64,000 nt of DNA from Bdellovibrionales bacterium (GTDB lineage Bacteria > Bdellovibrionota > Bdellovibrionia > Bdellovibrionales > Bdellovibrionaceae). The stretch spans positions 1-64,000 of the forward strand of contig SXSU01000112.1 in the NCBI GenBank assembly GCA_005793345.1. The letters are read 5' to 3'. The translations under genes and the position numbers were made by a program. Below are positions 45,140 to 53,533 of the stretch, one piece after another. The notes under the pieces were generated by a model, which had not been told where the DNA came from, did no database searches, and saw nothing but the letters and a program-made list of their open reading frames with translations. Positions within the stretch are counted from its first letter, which is position 1; each line of letters opens with the position of its first letter.

Positions 45140-45703
45140 CTAATCATATTTAAAAGAATCGTAATTTAAAAATTCCAATTTTTTGCCTTCTGCGATTGCG
45201 ATTAATGCCTCCCAAAATAATTCGGCCCGGGGAGCACAACCTGGTAAGTATGCATCTATTTTTACAATCTCATGGCAAGGATACACTCGGTCTAATATCA
45301 TAGGTATTTCTTCATCATTTGGAATTAATTTATTATGAAGAGTTTGACCATTTAAATACACTTCAGTAAAAATTTCTTTTAAAGAAATTCCATTTCGCAT
45401 TGCTGGCAATCCACCAGTGATTGCACACTGACCCACGGCTATTAAAGTTTTACAATTTTTTCTAAATTCACGAAGCACACGAACATTTTCACTATTGCAA
45501 CAACCACCCTCAACTAATCCAACATCACAAATTTGATTAAATTCTTTGATATCATTTATTGGGGACTTACTAAAATCTACAATTTCAATTAATTCTAAAA
45601 TTTTTTCATCGATATCTAAAAATGACATATGACAACCAAAGCAACCCGCCAATGAAGTTGTTGCTACGACTAGCTTCTTCTTCTGTGTCATCTGTTGTGT
45701 CAT
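45140..45703 (-). CDS. hoxY: NAD-reducing hydrogenase small subunit HoxY
   Basis: The protein has 187 residues. The Cys ligands of the proximal [4Fe-4S] cluster are seen in SLAGCFGCHMSFLD, VEGGCCN, VGQCAITGG and YLPGCAPRAE. It has no signal peptide, as expected of a cytoplasmic hydrogenase. Its start overlaps the hoxU stop by 4 bp. Confidence 0.95.
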   Translation of the reverse strand: MTQQMTQKKKLVVATTSLAGCFGCHMSFLDIDEKILELIEIVDFSKSPINDIKEFNQICDVGLVEGGCCNSENVRVLREFRKNCKTLIAVGQCAITGGLPAMRNGISLKEIFTEVYLNGQTLHNKLIPNDEEIPMILDRVYPCHEIVKIDAYLPGCAPRAELFWEALIAIAEGKKLEFLNYDSFKYD

Positions 45704-46392
45704 GTAATATCTCCTATTTGATTTTTATCGTATTTACGTTCACCAATGGGAGTTTGAAAAGCTGAACCCTTTTTTAATAAAGCACCGACAGGACATATAT
45801 CCATTGCTTTTTGCGCAAAAGACTCAGTTTGAGTTTCTGGGTCTTCCGAATCAATGGCAATTTCTATATTACTACCACAATTTATAAAACCAAATAATTC
45901 ATGACCATCTTTTGCTTTTACTCCACGAACACAACGAAGACATTGTATGCAACGGTTATGTTCTAAAATTAAATGAGGCAAAGAGGCATCAACTTTTCGA
46001 TTTGTAAATGAAAAAGGAAATCGTGGCGCCGTCATTCGATAACGATAAGCAAGAGCCTGCAACTCACAATCACCAGACTTTTCACAACTTGGACACATAT
46101 GATTACCTTCAACAAAAAGCATTTCAATAAGTCCCTTACGTATATCTTTAAGCTCTGGACTTTCGTTTTCAACCACCATCCCATAGGAGACTTGTGTTGT
46201 ACATCCAGAGACAAAGCGACCGCCAATCTTTACTGTACAAGTTCTACATGTACCTGCTGGCTGTAGACTTTTAAAATCACAAAGTGTTGGAATAAAAACT
46301 CCACTATCTTTTGCTGCTTGCACGATGGATTGACCTTCTTTTGCATAAATTTCTTTTCCATCGATAGTAATTTTTATATAACCTTGTTCCAT
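45700..46392 (-). CDS. hoxU: diaphorase subunit HoxU (NuoG N-terminal-like)
   Basis: The protein has 230 residues. The [2Fe-2S] ligands are C38, C49, C52 and C64 (AGTCRTCTVKIGG). The next motif, H98-x-C100PSCEKSGDC, is the His-Cys3 [4Fe-4S] site. C148IQCLRC with a later CPVG holds a further [4Fe-4S] cluster. It carries electrons between HoxF and HoxY. It overlaps hoxY by 4 bp and follows hoxF by 36 bp. Confidence 0.95.
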   Translation of the reverse strand: MEQGYIKITIDGKEIYAKEGQSIVQAAKDSGVFIPTLCDFKSLQPAGTCRTCTVKIGGRFVSGCTTQVSYGMVVENESPELKDIRKGLIEMLFVEGNHMCPSCEKSGDCELQALAYRYRMTAPRFPFSFTNRKVDASLPHLILEHNRCIQCLRCVRGVKAKDGHELFGFINCGSNIEIAIDSEDPETQTESFAQKAMDICPVGALLKKGSAFQTPIGERKYDKNQIGDIT

Positions 46393-46428
46393 AAAATAAT
46401 TTCTTTCTATAGTATTCGAAATTAACTT

Positions 46429-48258
46429 CTAATTTTTTTCTAAATTAATGTTGCGTTTTGCAACTATACAGGACTCTCGCACAGCAAAATCCAAATCAAA
46501 TTGCGAATTAAAATCCAAACTATCTCGAACTTTACTTTTAAAATAATCACTAAAATTATCAATGCTCGTTAAAAGCGGATTTGGTGAGGTTTGCCCTAGT
46601 CCGCAACGTGATGCCGTTTTTACCATTGCACCCAGTGATTTTATTTCTTCTAGATCTTTCATAGATCCATTACCAATCATTATTTTTTCAAGTTGTTCAA
46701 GTAATAATTTATTTCCAGCTCGACAAGGAACGCAAAATCCACAGCTTTCATTTACAAAAAAATCCATATGATTATGAAGTATAGAAAATAAATCACGTTT
46801 TTTACTAAAAACAGTGAATGCACCACCCGTCGCTAAATCTGAATAACATAATTTTCTTTGAAATTGTTTTTCAGAAAGACAAATCCCAGATGGACCACCA
46901 ACTTGAACAGCCAAAACCTCTTTTGCACCACAGAGATTCAAAATATCTTGGACAGTAACTCCCCATTCAACTTCATATATTCCAGGTCTTTCGCAATCTC
47001 CGGACACACTTAATAATTTAACACCTGAAGATGCATCTGTTCCCATCTTCTTAAACCAGGAAGAACCGTTTAAAATAATTTTAGCAGCACAGGAAAATGT
47101 CTCTGGATTATTTACAACAGTCGGTTTGTGCAAATATCCAGAAGTCACTGGAAACGGAGGTCTATTGCGGGGTTGACCTCGTTTTCCTTCTGCAGATTCA
47201 ATAAGAGCTGATTCTTCACCACAAATATAAGCCCCTGCACCTAATTTTATACTTATATCAAAACTAAATCTACTTCCTAAAATTCGTTTACCTAATAAAC
47301 CAGCTAGTCTCATTGAATCCAATATTTTTTCAAGATAGGATTTTAAATATGCATACTCACCTCGAAGATACAAAAGTCCTTCTTTTGCCTCTACCGCATA
47401 ACCCGCTATAGTCATGCCTTCAAAAATTAGTTGTGGTAATTCTGTTAATAAAACACGATCTTTAAAAGTTCCAGGCTCTCCTTCATCTGCATTACATATT
47501 ATATACCGAGTATCCGACTCAGTCGCACGACAAAAACCCCATTTTTGAGCGGTGGAAAATCCTGCACCACCACGGCCTCGAAGTCCAGATTTTTTAATTT
47601 CTTCGATCACATCTAATGATCCAAGTTCCATTGCCATTCGAAGGGACTGACCTGGAATATAATCTGTAAAAAAAACTTTACCTTTCATTTGAATATTATT
47701 TTTTACTTCTGCTTTAATTTCTTGATCTGCATTGTGCCCGTCTCCAAATTGTGTGATGAGAGTAGCAAGACTTACCCCTTGCTTCAAAGAATCGACGATC
47801 AATTTTACTTTTGAAGGTGTTAATTGAGTAAATACAAAATCATTTATAAGTGCTGCGGGTTCTTGATCGCACATTCCAATACATGAAGTGGTGTAAAGAC
47901 CAATTTTTTTATCAAGCGAAGTTGAACCAAATTTAATTCCAACTTCATCTTCAAATGCTCGCATAACATCATGACATCCTTGCATTTCAGAAGTGGCACT
48001 TGTATTAAGATAAATAGTAAATTCACCTCGATGGTCCATTGATAAAAAGTGGTAAAAGCTCACAACCCCTTTAATCATTACTGGAGAAATATCTAATTCA
48101 TCGGCTATCCAGTCAAAAGAATCCTCTGGGATAAATCTAAAATTATTTTGAATCTCACGTAGAATTCCTAACAACTGAGTCTTATCAAAATTAAATTTTG
48201 AAATAATATTTTGAATGTGTTCTTTTTGAATTATTGATTTTGTCGATGAATTCACCAT
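46429..48258 (-). CDS. hoxF: diaphorase subunit HoxF with fused HoxE/NuoE-like domain
   Basis: The protein has 609 residues. Residues 1-165 are NuoE-like; of its four Cys-ligand positions only C95, C126 and C130 are Cys (position 90 is Ser). The NuoF part has GRGGAGFSTAQKW, NADEGEPGTFKDR (FMN/NAD site), GAGAYICGEESAL and the [4Fe-4S] motif ESCGFCVPCRAG. It oxidises or reduces NAD(H) in exchange with the hydrogenase. The N-terminal fusion matches the HoxF layout of group 3d enzymes. It is the first gene of the operon. Confidence 0.95.
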   Translation of the reverse strand: MVNSSTKSIIQKEHIQNIISKFNFDKTQLLGILREIQNNFRFIPEDSFDWIADELDISPVMIKGVVSFYHFLSMDHRGEFTIYLNTSATSEMQGCHDVMRAFEDEVGIKFGSTSLDKKIGLYTTSCIGMCDQEPAALINDFVFTQLTPSKVKLIVDSLKQGVSLATLITQFGDGHNADQEIKAEVKNNIQMKGKVFFTDYIPGQSLRMAMELGSLDVIEEIKKSGLRGRGGAGFSTAQKWGFCRATESDTRYIICNADEGEPGTFKDRVLLTELPQLIFEGMTIAGYAVEAKEGLLYLRGEYAYLKSYLEKILDSMRLAGLLGKRILGSRFSFDISIKLGAGAYICGEESALIESAEGKRGQPRNRPPFPVTSGYLHKPTVVNNPETFSCAAKIILNGSSWFKKMGTDASSGVKLLSVSGDCERPGIYEVEWGVTVQDILNLCGAKEVLAVQVGGPSGICLSEKQFQRKLCYSDLATGGAFTVFSKKRDLFSILHNHMDFFVNESCGFCVPCRAGNKLLLEQLEKIMIGNGSMKDLEEIKSLGAMVKTASRCGLGQTSPNPLLTSIDNFSDYFKSKVRDSLDFNSQFDLDFAVRESCIVAKRNINLEKN

Positions 48259-48444
48259 CTCTGTATTGTACTGAGTAGAATTTTTAAATACAACACTTCC
48301 ATTTCAAGTAACATTAATTGTCACACTTTAAGAAGATTTTTTAACTTTTCATAAATTAATAATTAGCTCTTCTCTTAATTATTTTTTTTATGTTAAACAG
48401 CAATTTATATTAATGGTGTTTATGGAGTTAATGGAGCTATTGGC

Positions 48445-49425
48445 ATGAAATTTCAAAATGGTTTTTTTTATTTTGTTTCAAAATTTTTATTTTTAACATT
48501 ATCTTTAACTGCTTTATTTTTTATTTTCTATATCTTTAAGATAGAATCTGCTTTTGCCGCTAATCATGTAGAATATATTACTGAGTTTGCAGAACCTAAT
48601 GAATCCTACAAATCACCTCATTCAATGAGAGTCGCTGTAATACAAGCAAACCCTGGTACCGCCAGTTTAAATGTAACAGCTGAAGAAGCTGAACGACTGA
48701 AATCTAATAACAGAGATAATATTAAAAGACAAATTGAAGGAGCTGCCAATCAAGGCGCAGAGTGGATAATTACCTCTGAAATGGGTGTTGTAGGTTACCC
48801 CCATATACCTGGAACTCCCAGTGAAGAAGAAAATTTTAGAACTAGAGAAGAAATCTTACCTTATGCTGAAACAATACCAGGGCCAACGACAGAATACTTT
48901 TCAGCGCTAGCTAAAAAGCTCAACATACATTTGCAAGTTGGATTTCCTGAAATTGATCCCGTAACCCAAAAACTTTACAATGCTGCAGTACTAATTAAAC
49001 CCGATGGTAATATTGCAATTTCACATCGTAAAAATTCATTATTTCATGTCGAAGGAAATTATTTTTCCAAAGGTGGCACTACACCAGCAATATACGATTC
49101 TCCTATTGGAAAAGTTGGAATACTAATTTGCGCTGATGTTTATGATTACACTTTATTAAGATACTATCAAACTAATGGTGTTAAAGTATTAAATTTAAGT
49201 ACCTCTTGGGCCCAAATGAACACAGGTATGGGTTACTTTCAAAGAGCAGCACAGAATGTTGGAGCTTATTTATTAGCTGCCAATCAGCCTTACTTCCCTG
49301 ACTCAGGAGTTATTAATCCAAATGGAGAAAACCAATCTCACATCCGACAAACAAGTGGAACAGCCTTTGGATTTATTCCTTATATTAATAAGTCATACCC
49401 AGCTTGTTCTAAACTTTTTAATTAA
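48445..49425 (+). CDS. exported carbon-nitrogen hydrolase (nitrilase superfamily)
   Basis: The protein has 326 residues. A strong N-terminal hydrophobic segment (LFLTLSLTALFFIFYIF... AFA) acts as signal peptide. The catalytic triad is complete: E112 in TSEMGVVG, K196 in SHRKNSLF and C229 in GILICADVYD. The family hydrolyses nitriles or amides; the substrate is unknown. Export is unusual because most members are cytoplasmic. GGAG lies 9 bases before the ATG. The next gene, another exported protein, is 115 bp downstream. Confidence 0.85.
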   Translation: MKFQNGFFYFVSKFLFLTLSLTALFFIFYIFKIESAFAANHVEYITEFAEPNESYKSPHSMRVAVIQANPGTASLNVTAEEAERLKSNNRDNIKRQIEGAANQGAEWIITSEMGVVGYPHIPGTPSEEENFRTREEILPYAETIPGPTTEYFSALAKKLNIHLQVGFPEIDPVTQKLYNAAVLIKPDGNIAISHRKNSLFHVEGNYFSKGGTTPAIYDSPIGKVGILICADVYDYTLLRYYQTNGVKVLNLSTSWAQMNTGMGYFQRAAQNVGAYLLAANQPYFPDSGVINPNGENQSHIRQTSGTAFGFIPYINKSYPACSKLFN

Positions 49426-49540
49426 TAAAAGACATAAACCAGAGTAACAAAATTTGTTCATCAAATTTGCCTGTTAAAATTTTTTACAACTCAATAAAAT
49501 TTACATCAACATTCTAATTTATTACTGATACTCGTGATGA

Positions 49541-51262
49541 ATGAATTTTTTAGTTTCAAGTCTTCATAAAAATATTACTCAGAGACAAAAATATTTTTTT
49601 TATATATTAAAATTAATATTTTTCATAGAATTGCTTTTATTTAGCAATCATATTTGTCTAGCTACTGCAAAAACAGCAATAAATAATTCACCCATACATA
49701 ATAACAACTCTATAAATAGTTCCTCTCTAACATCTAATTTTCATTTTCAAAAGACTCTTCCTCGTAATTTTGATTTCAACGACCAAAATAGAATCTATAG
49801 CATAGAAGAAAAAATTAATGACTTGGGTGAATATGAAGTTGTTGTTTCGCTTAAAAAAGAAAATTTAATTTTACCTGATATTAGCCAAGAGCTTTTTATT
49901 GGAAGATCACTAACATTGAGTCAAAAAGTAGAAATCTGGTTTATTCCCTCTGAAAATGGTGTATTCAAACCAATCCCCAATCCCGTTGAAACTCAAGGTG
50001 ATTTAGTTCGTGGAGTGAAATATATTCTAGACAAAGAATTACAAAATGCAGATCAATGGTTTACTTGGTTGGCATTAAAATATATTGGTCAACATCTATC
50101 ATTAGCATTAGATCATGATCATGAGTTTGAACAACAAATTCAATTGGACCAATTAAACTTAATTGATCTTGAACAACGTCTCCTGTCTCTATCAAAAATC
50201 AACCCTAATGACCCCTTATTAAAAGAAGGATATAGTCTACTTTATGAGGGATGGGTTTTCTTGCAACAAAAAATTCAAAATGAAAATAATAATATTTTTT
50301 GGGGCTATGTTGCAGGTGACGTTACTCTCACTCTTGTTGGTGGCAAAGTGCTTCACTCTTTTAGTCATTGGCTGGGACGTATAGGTCCTGAGCTTTTAGC
50401 AAAATACAGTTTAACAGAAAATGGAGTTTATAAAACTGTAGAACATTTAGCTTTAAAAATGCAGAAATCTGTAAATGATAAAATTGATTATTTAAGAAAA
50501 AAACTTTATTTAAAAAGTTATTCTTCCTTAGAAAAACAAGCAACAGCTGCATTTCTAGCAACAATCCCCGTTCGAGTAAAAGTCATTTACCTCGTAAAAT
50601 CCTTGCAGCATAAATCATTACTTGCAAAACATATTATAAATACTTTCACATCTGTTTTAAGCACAATGAAAAATGGAATAGGACAAGCAAAATACATTGC
50701 ATTGACTCAATCACTTCAACTCACATCTGAAATTATGGCTCGCCCAGAAGATTTATTTGATCCCAATCCCATCATACTTGGATCAAAACTTACGCAGGAT
50801 AAAGATTTCATGCAAAACTTTTTATATATGACCAATGAAACATTTTGGATGTCTGCAATTGCATCTAGGCCCAATTTAAATTTCACTAAAAAGTTTCTTC
50901 TATGTGGAGTTGTTGCTAGTATTGATTCCTTAGCAATGAATTTAGTTATTAAAAGCAACGTTGACCAAGGACGTATTGCTCTTGATTCACTTTGGGAAGT
51001 TTTTGCTGGAAACTTACAAACTCAACTTGATATGAGATCAATTAAACTTTTCGAAGGACTGAGTGCTAAATTAATAAATCCAAAATTAGAGTTGGTTGGT
51101 TACATGGTCGCAATGGTCGATCAAGGAGCCGGATATTGGGGCTATGCTAAAATTTCAAAAGCCTATGAAGATGGAAAATTATCTCAAGAAAAATTAAAAG
51201 AATTGGTTGATCAACAAATTACATTTAAAATCATTCCAGTTCTTGCTCATCTCACAAATTAA
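49541..51262 (+). CDS. large exported or membrane-attached protein of unknown function
   Basis: The protein has 573 residues. The signal peptide is FFYILKLIFFIELLLFSNHICLA. The body is mostly helical, with moderately hydrophobic stretches (YVAGDVTLTLVGGKVLHSF, LLCGVVASIDSLAMNLVI) that are not clear membrane helices. No domain is recognised. It follows the exported nitrilase gene on the same strand. Confidence 0.65.
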   Translation: MNFLVSSLHKNITQRQKYFFYILKLIFFIELLLFSNHICLATAKTAINNSPIHNNNSINSSSLTSNFHFQKTLPRNFDFNDQNRIYSIEEKINDLGEYEVVVSLKKENLILPDISQELFIGRSLTLSQKVEIWFIPSENGVFKPIPNPVETQGDLVRGVKYILDKELQNADQWFTWLALKYIGQHLSLALDHDHEFEQQIQLDQLNLIDLEQRLLSLSKINPNDPLLKEGYSLLYEGWVFLQQKIQNENNNIFWGYVAGDVTLTLVGGKVLHSFSHWLGRIGPELLAKYSLTENGVYKTVEHLALKMQKSVNDKIDYLRKKLYLKSYSSLEKQATAAFLATIPVRVKVIYLVKSLQHKSLLAKHIINTFTSVLSTMKNGIGQAKYIALTQSLQLTSEIMARPEDLFDPNPIILGSKLTQDKDFMQNFLYMTNETFWMSAIASRPNLNFTKKFLLCGVVASIDSLAMNLVIKSNVDQGRIALDSLWEVFAGNLQTQLDMRSIKLFEGLSAKLINPKLELVGYMVAMVDQGAGYWGYAKISKAYEDGKLSQEKLKELVDQQITFKIIPVLAHLTN

Positions 51263-51269
51263 ACGATGA

Positions 51270-52685
51270 TTACTCAACTGGTGGTTTGCAGATTTCACCA
51301 AAATTTTCCACTTCTTTTTTTGGTTTAAAGTTTGCAAATAAACCCGAACTTGTCTCAAGATATAAATCTTTTTTCTTACTCTTTTTAAATGCGCGAAGGA
51401 CTTGGCTTAATTGATTTAAGTTAGTTACTTTTTTAGAATTTACTTTTGTTACAATATCTCCAAACTCTAAAAAAATATCTTCAGCGCTAGAATCTGGAGT
51501 AATATGAGTAATTAATAATTCAGATTTACTTTCTCTATATTCTTTATATAAAAAACAAGGATCTACACCATAAGTTTGACTTAAACCTTCTACTAACTCA
51601 TCTGATAAACTTTGGATGATTAATCCCTCAATACAAATAAATTCTCTTTTTTTAACCAAAGGTTGTATTGGAAAAATTTGAGGAACCAAGGGAGCTGTAT
51701 AAGCCTCTACTGTTTTTAATTTTTTCTTTGTCCAAACTTTGATTTTAATTTTTTGTCTCGATGGAGTATTTTGTAAAAGATCAAAAATATTTTTTTTTGA
51801 TTTTTGATCAAGCACGTTTCCATGTCGATCTATTTCTAAATTATTTATTGATAATATCACATCTTTCTTTTTTAAACCTGCTTGCTCTGCCATGCCACCT
51901 TTGAAGACATGAGTAACAATTACACCTCTAGTGTCCTTCATTCCAAGGTATTCTGCATTTGTAATTGAGTTTCGTTGTAAATGTGCACCAAAGCTTGGTA
52001 GTTTAGGATTAATTCCCTGACATAATAACGGTAATAAGTTAGCGGCTAATTGAATTGGAGTTATAAAACTTATATTATTTGCACCAAGTACAATAGCAGT
52101 ATTAATTCCAATGACTTCACCTCTCTCATTAATTGCAGGTCCTCCACTATTTCCTGGATTAATTGCAGCATCTGTAACAAAACGCTCAACAGTATTTTCA
52201 GTACCTGCAATAAAATTTGAAATTTCACCAGCGGAAATATTTGGTTCTTCCATACCCAAAGGATAACCTATTGCTTTAATCAGTTGCCCTCTTTTTAACC
52301 CAACCCCTTTTGCAAATTTTAAAGTTGGAATTTTTTTTTGCTTTGAAAGTTTTTTAAATCTTAATATTTCTTCATTACTCATTTTTAAAAGAGCAACATC
52401 GGGCTCAAGTTCAGTTACCAGTCCAACACATTTTACAATAAAAGGCTCATCACTTGTGAGAATGGAACGAATTTCAAGATGAGTTGCACTCCGTGCAACA
52501 TGTGAGTTAGTTAATATCCAACCTTCTTCATTATTTATAGAAATAAAAAAGCCAGAACCTGTCCACTCTTCTTGTAATGCCTTTCTAGGATCTAACAATG
52601 TTGGCCAATGTGTTTCATTATAGCCTCGACCATGAATTCTAACAACCGAAGGCATGGCTCTTTGTGCAGATAAGGTAATATTCAT
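51270..52685 (-). CDS. cytoplasmic HtrA/Deg-type serine protease with PDZ domain
   Basis: The ATG at 52685 starts one base after the upstream stop codon (TAAAATG) and gives 471 residues. The catalytic triad is H62 (TNSHVA), D96 (EPDVALLKM) and S180 (NPGNSGGPAIN). A PDZ domain follows (GVIVTHVFKGGMAEQAGLKKKDVI), with a second, partial PDZ-like C-terminal part. There is no signal peptide, unlike DegP. It is coupled to the receiver/cNMP gene upstream, suggesting regulated protein quality control. Confidence 0.85.
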   Translation of the reverse strand: MNITLSAQRAMPSVVRIHGRGYNETHWPTLLDPRKALQEEWTGSGFFISINNEEGWILTNSHVARSATHLEIRSILTSDEPFIVKCVGLVTELEPDVALLKMSNEEILRFKKLSKQKKIPTLKFAKGVGLKRGQLIKAIGYPLGMEEPNISAGEISNFIAGTENTVERFVTDAAINPGNSGGPAINERGEVIGINTAIVLGANNISFITPIQLAANLLPLLCQGINPKLPSFGAHLQRNSITNAEYLGMKDTRGVIVTHVFKGGMAEQAGLKKKDVILSINNLEIDRHGNVLDQKSKKNIFDLLQNTPSRQKIKIKVWTKKKLKTVEAYTAPLVPQIFPIQPLVKKREFICIEGLIIQSLSDELVEGLSQTYGVDPCFLYKEYRESKSELLITHITPDSSAEDIFLEFGDIVTKVNSKKVTNLNQLSQVLRAFKKSKKKDLYLETSSGLFANFKPKKEVENFGEICKPPVE

Positions 52686-52686
52686 T

Positions 52687-53472
52687 TTAAGTGGATCCTG
52701 TCTTTTTTGCTTGTACAGCTTCAAGCGTTTCATTTGCTTTTTTTACCCGATTTGAAAGTGTAATCATTAATGCTTTTGCCCAAGTTGGTTTTTGAAATAA
52801 TAAAACATCTAAATGATCAAGTGGAATTTCAATCAATTCACAATCAGTTGTTGCAATAACATCGGCTGATCTTGGTTGATTGTTAATATATGCCATTTCG
52901 CCAACGAATTCACCCACATTAATTTTTCCAATTTCGACTTCACCATTTTCTCGTTTTAAATAAACTCGCAAAGATCCTTTTCTAAGTAAATAAACATTTT
53001 TCGCTTTTTCACCTTCTCGAATAAGCACATCACCTGGAACTAAGAATCTAAGATAAAATTCGTCAACCTCTCCATGTGCTACATAATTTAAGGCTTTTGC
53101 TATTTGCTTTGCGACCACTTTATCTTCTGATGAGTCTAAGTATTGTACTCTGCCCATAACAACTTCATCAGTGAATCTTTCCTGGTCAGGAATCGCAGAT
53201 AAAATAATTATTCCTGTATCTTTATACTTTTTCTCATTTAAAACTTGGGTTACAACATTCCAGCCATTGACCTTTGTTAATAACGGATCGACAATCAAAA
53301 CATGTGGGGGTACATTTTGAATTTTCATTAATGTATCAGATCCATCTTGTGCTGTAAAGATGGTCGTATTGCTAAAATGTTGTTCGATAGAAGCAACAAT
53401 TTTAACTCTGACGTCTGGTAAGTTACTGGCCACCAAAAAAATTCTCTTTTGATCAATCATTTCTTGCGACAT
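52687..53472 (-). CDS. receiver-like plus cyclic-nucleotide-binding domain protein
   Basis: The protein has 261 residues. Residues 10-130 form a receiver-like fold with the phospho-acceptor position D62 (LIVDPLL). However, the paired acids after strand 1 are replaced (FLVASN) and the conserved Lys is absent, so it may be a pseudo-receiver. Residues 140-245 are a cNMP-binding domain (LVPGDVLIREGEKAKNVYLL, GEFVGEMAYINNQPRSADV). No output domain is seen. It is the upstream, coupled partner of the HtrA-type gene. Confidence 0.85.
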   Translation of the reverse strand: MSQEMIDQKRIFLVASNLPDVRVKIVASIEQHFSNTTIFTAQDGSDTLMKIQNVPPHVLIVDPLLTKVNGWNVVTQVLNEKKYKDTGIIILSAIPDQERFTDEVVMGRVQYLDSSEDKVVAKQIAKALNYVAHGEVDEFYLRFLVPGDVLIREGEKAKNVYLLRKGSLRVYLKRENGEVEIGKINVGEFVGEMAYINNQPRSADVIATTDCELIEIPLDHLDVLLFQKPTWAKALMITLSNRVKKANETLEAVQAKKTGST

Positions 53473-53533
53473 GTTTTGCTACCCTTAACCTTTATTACTT
53501 AGTTTAGTTTTTAACTTGTTTTAATTTAACTTA

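Noticed and set aside
46429-48258. Missing hoxE gene as a defect of the diaphorase
   Set aside because: The NuoE-like domain is fused to the N-terminus of HoxF, as in other group 3d enzymes.
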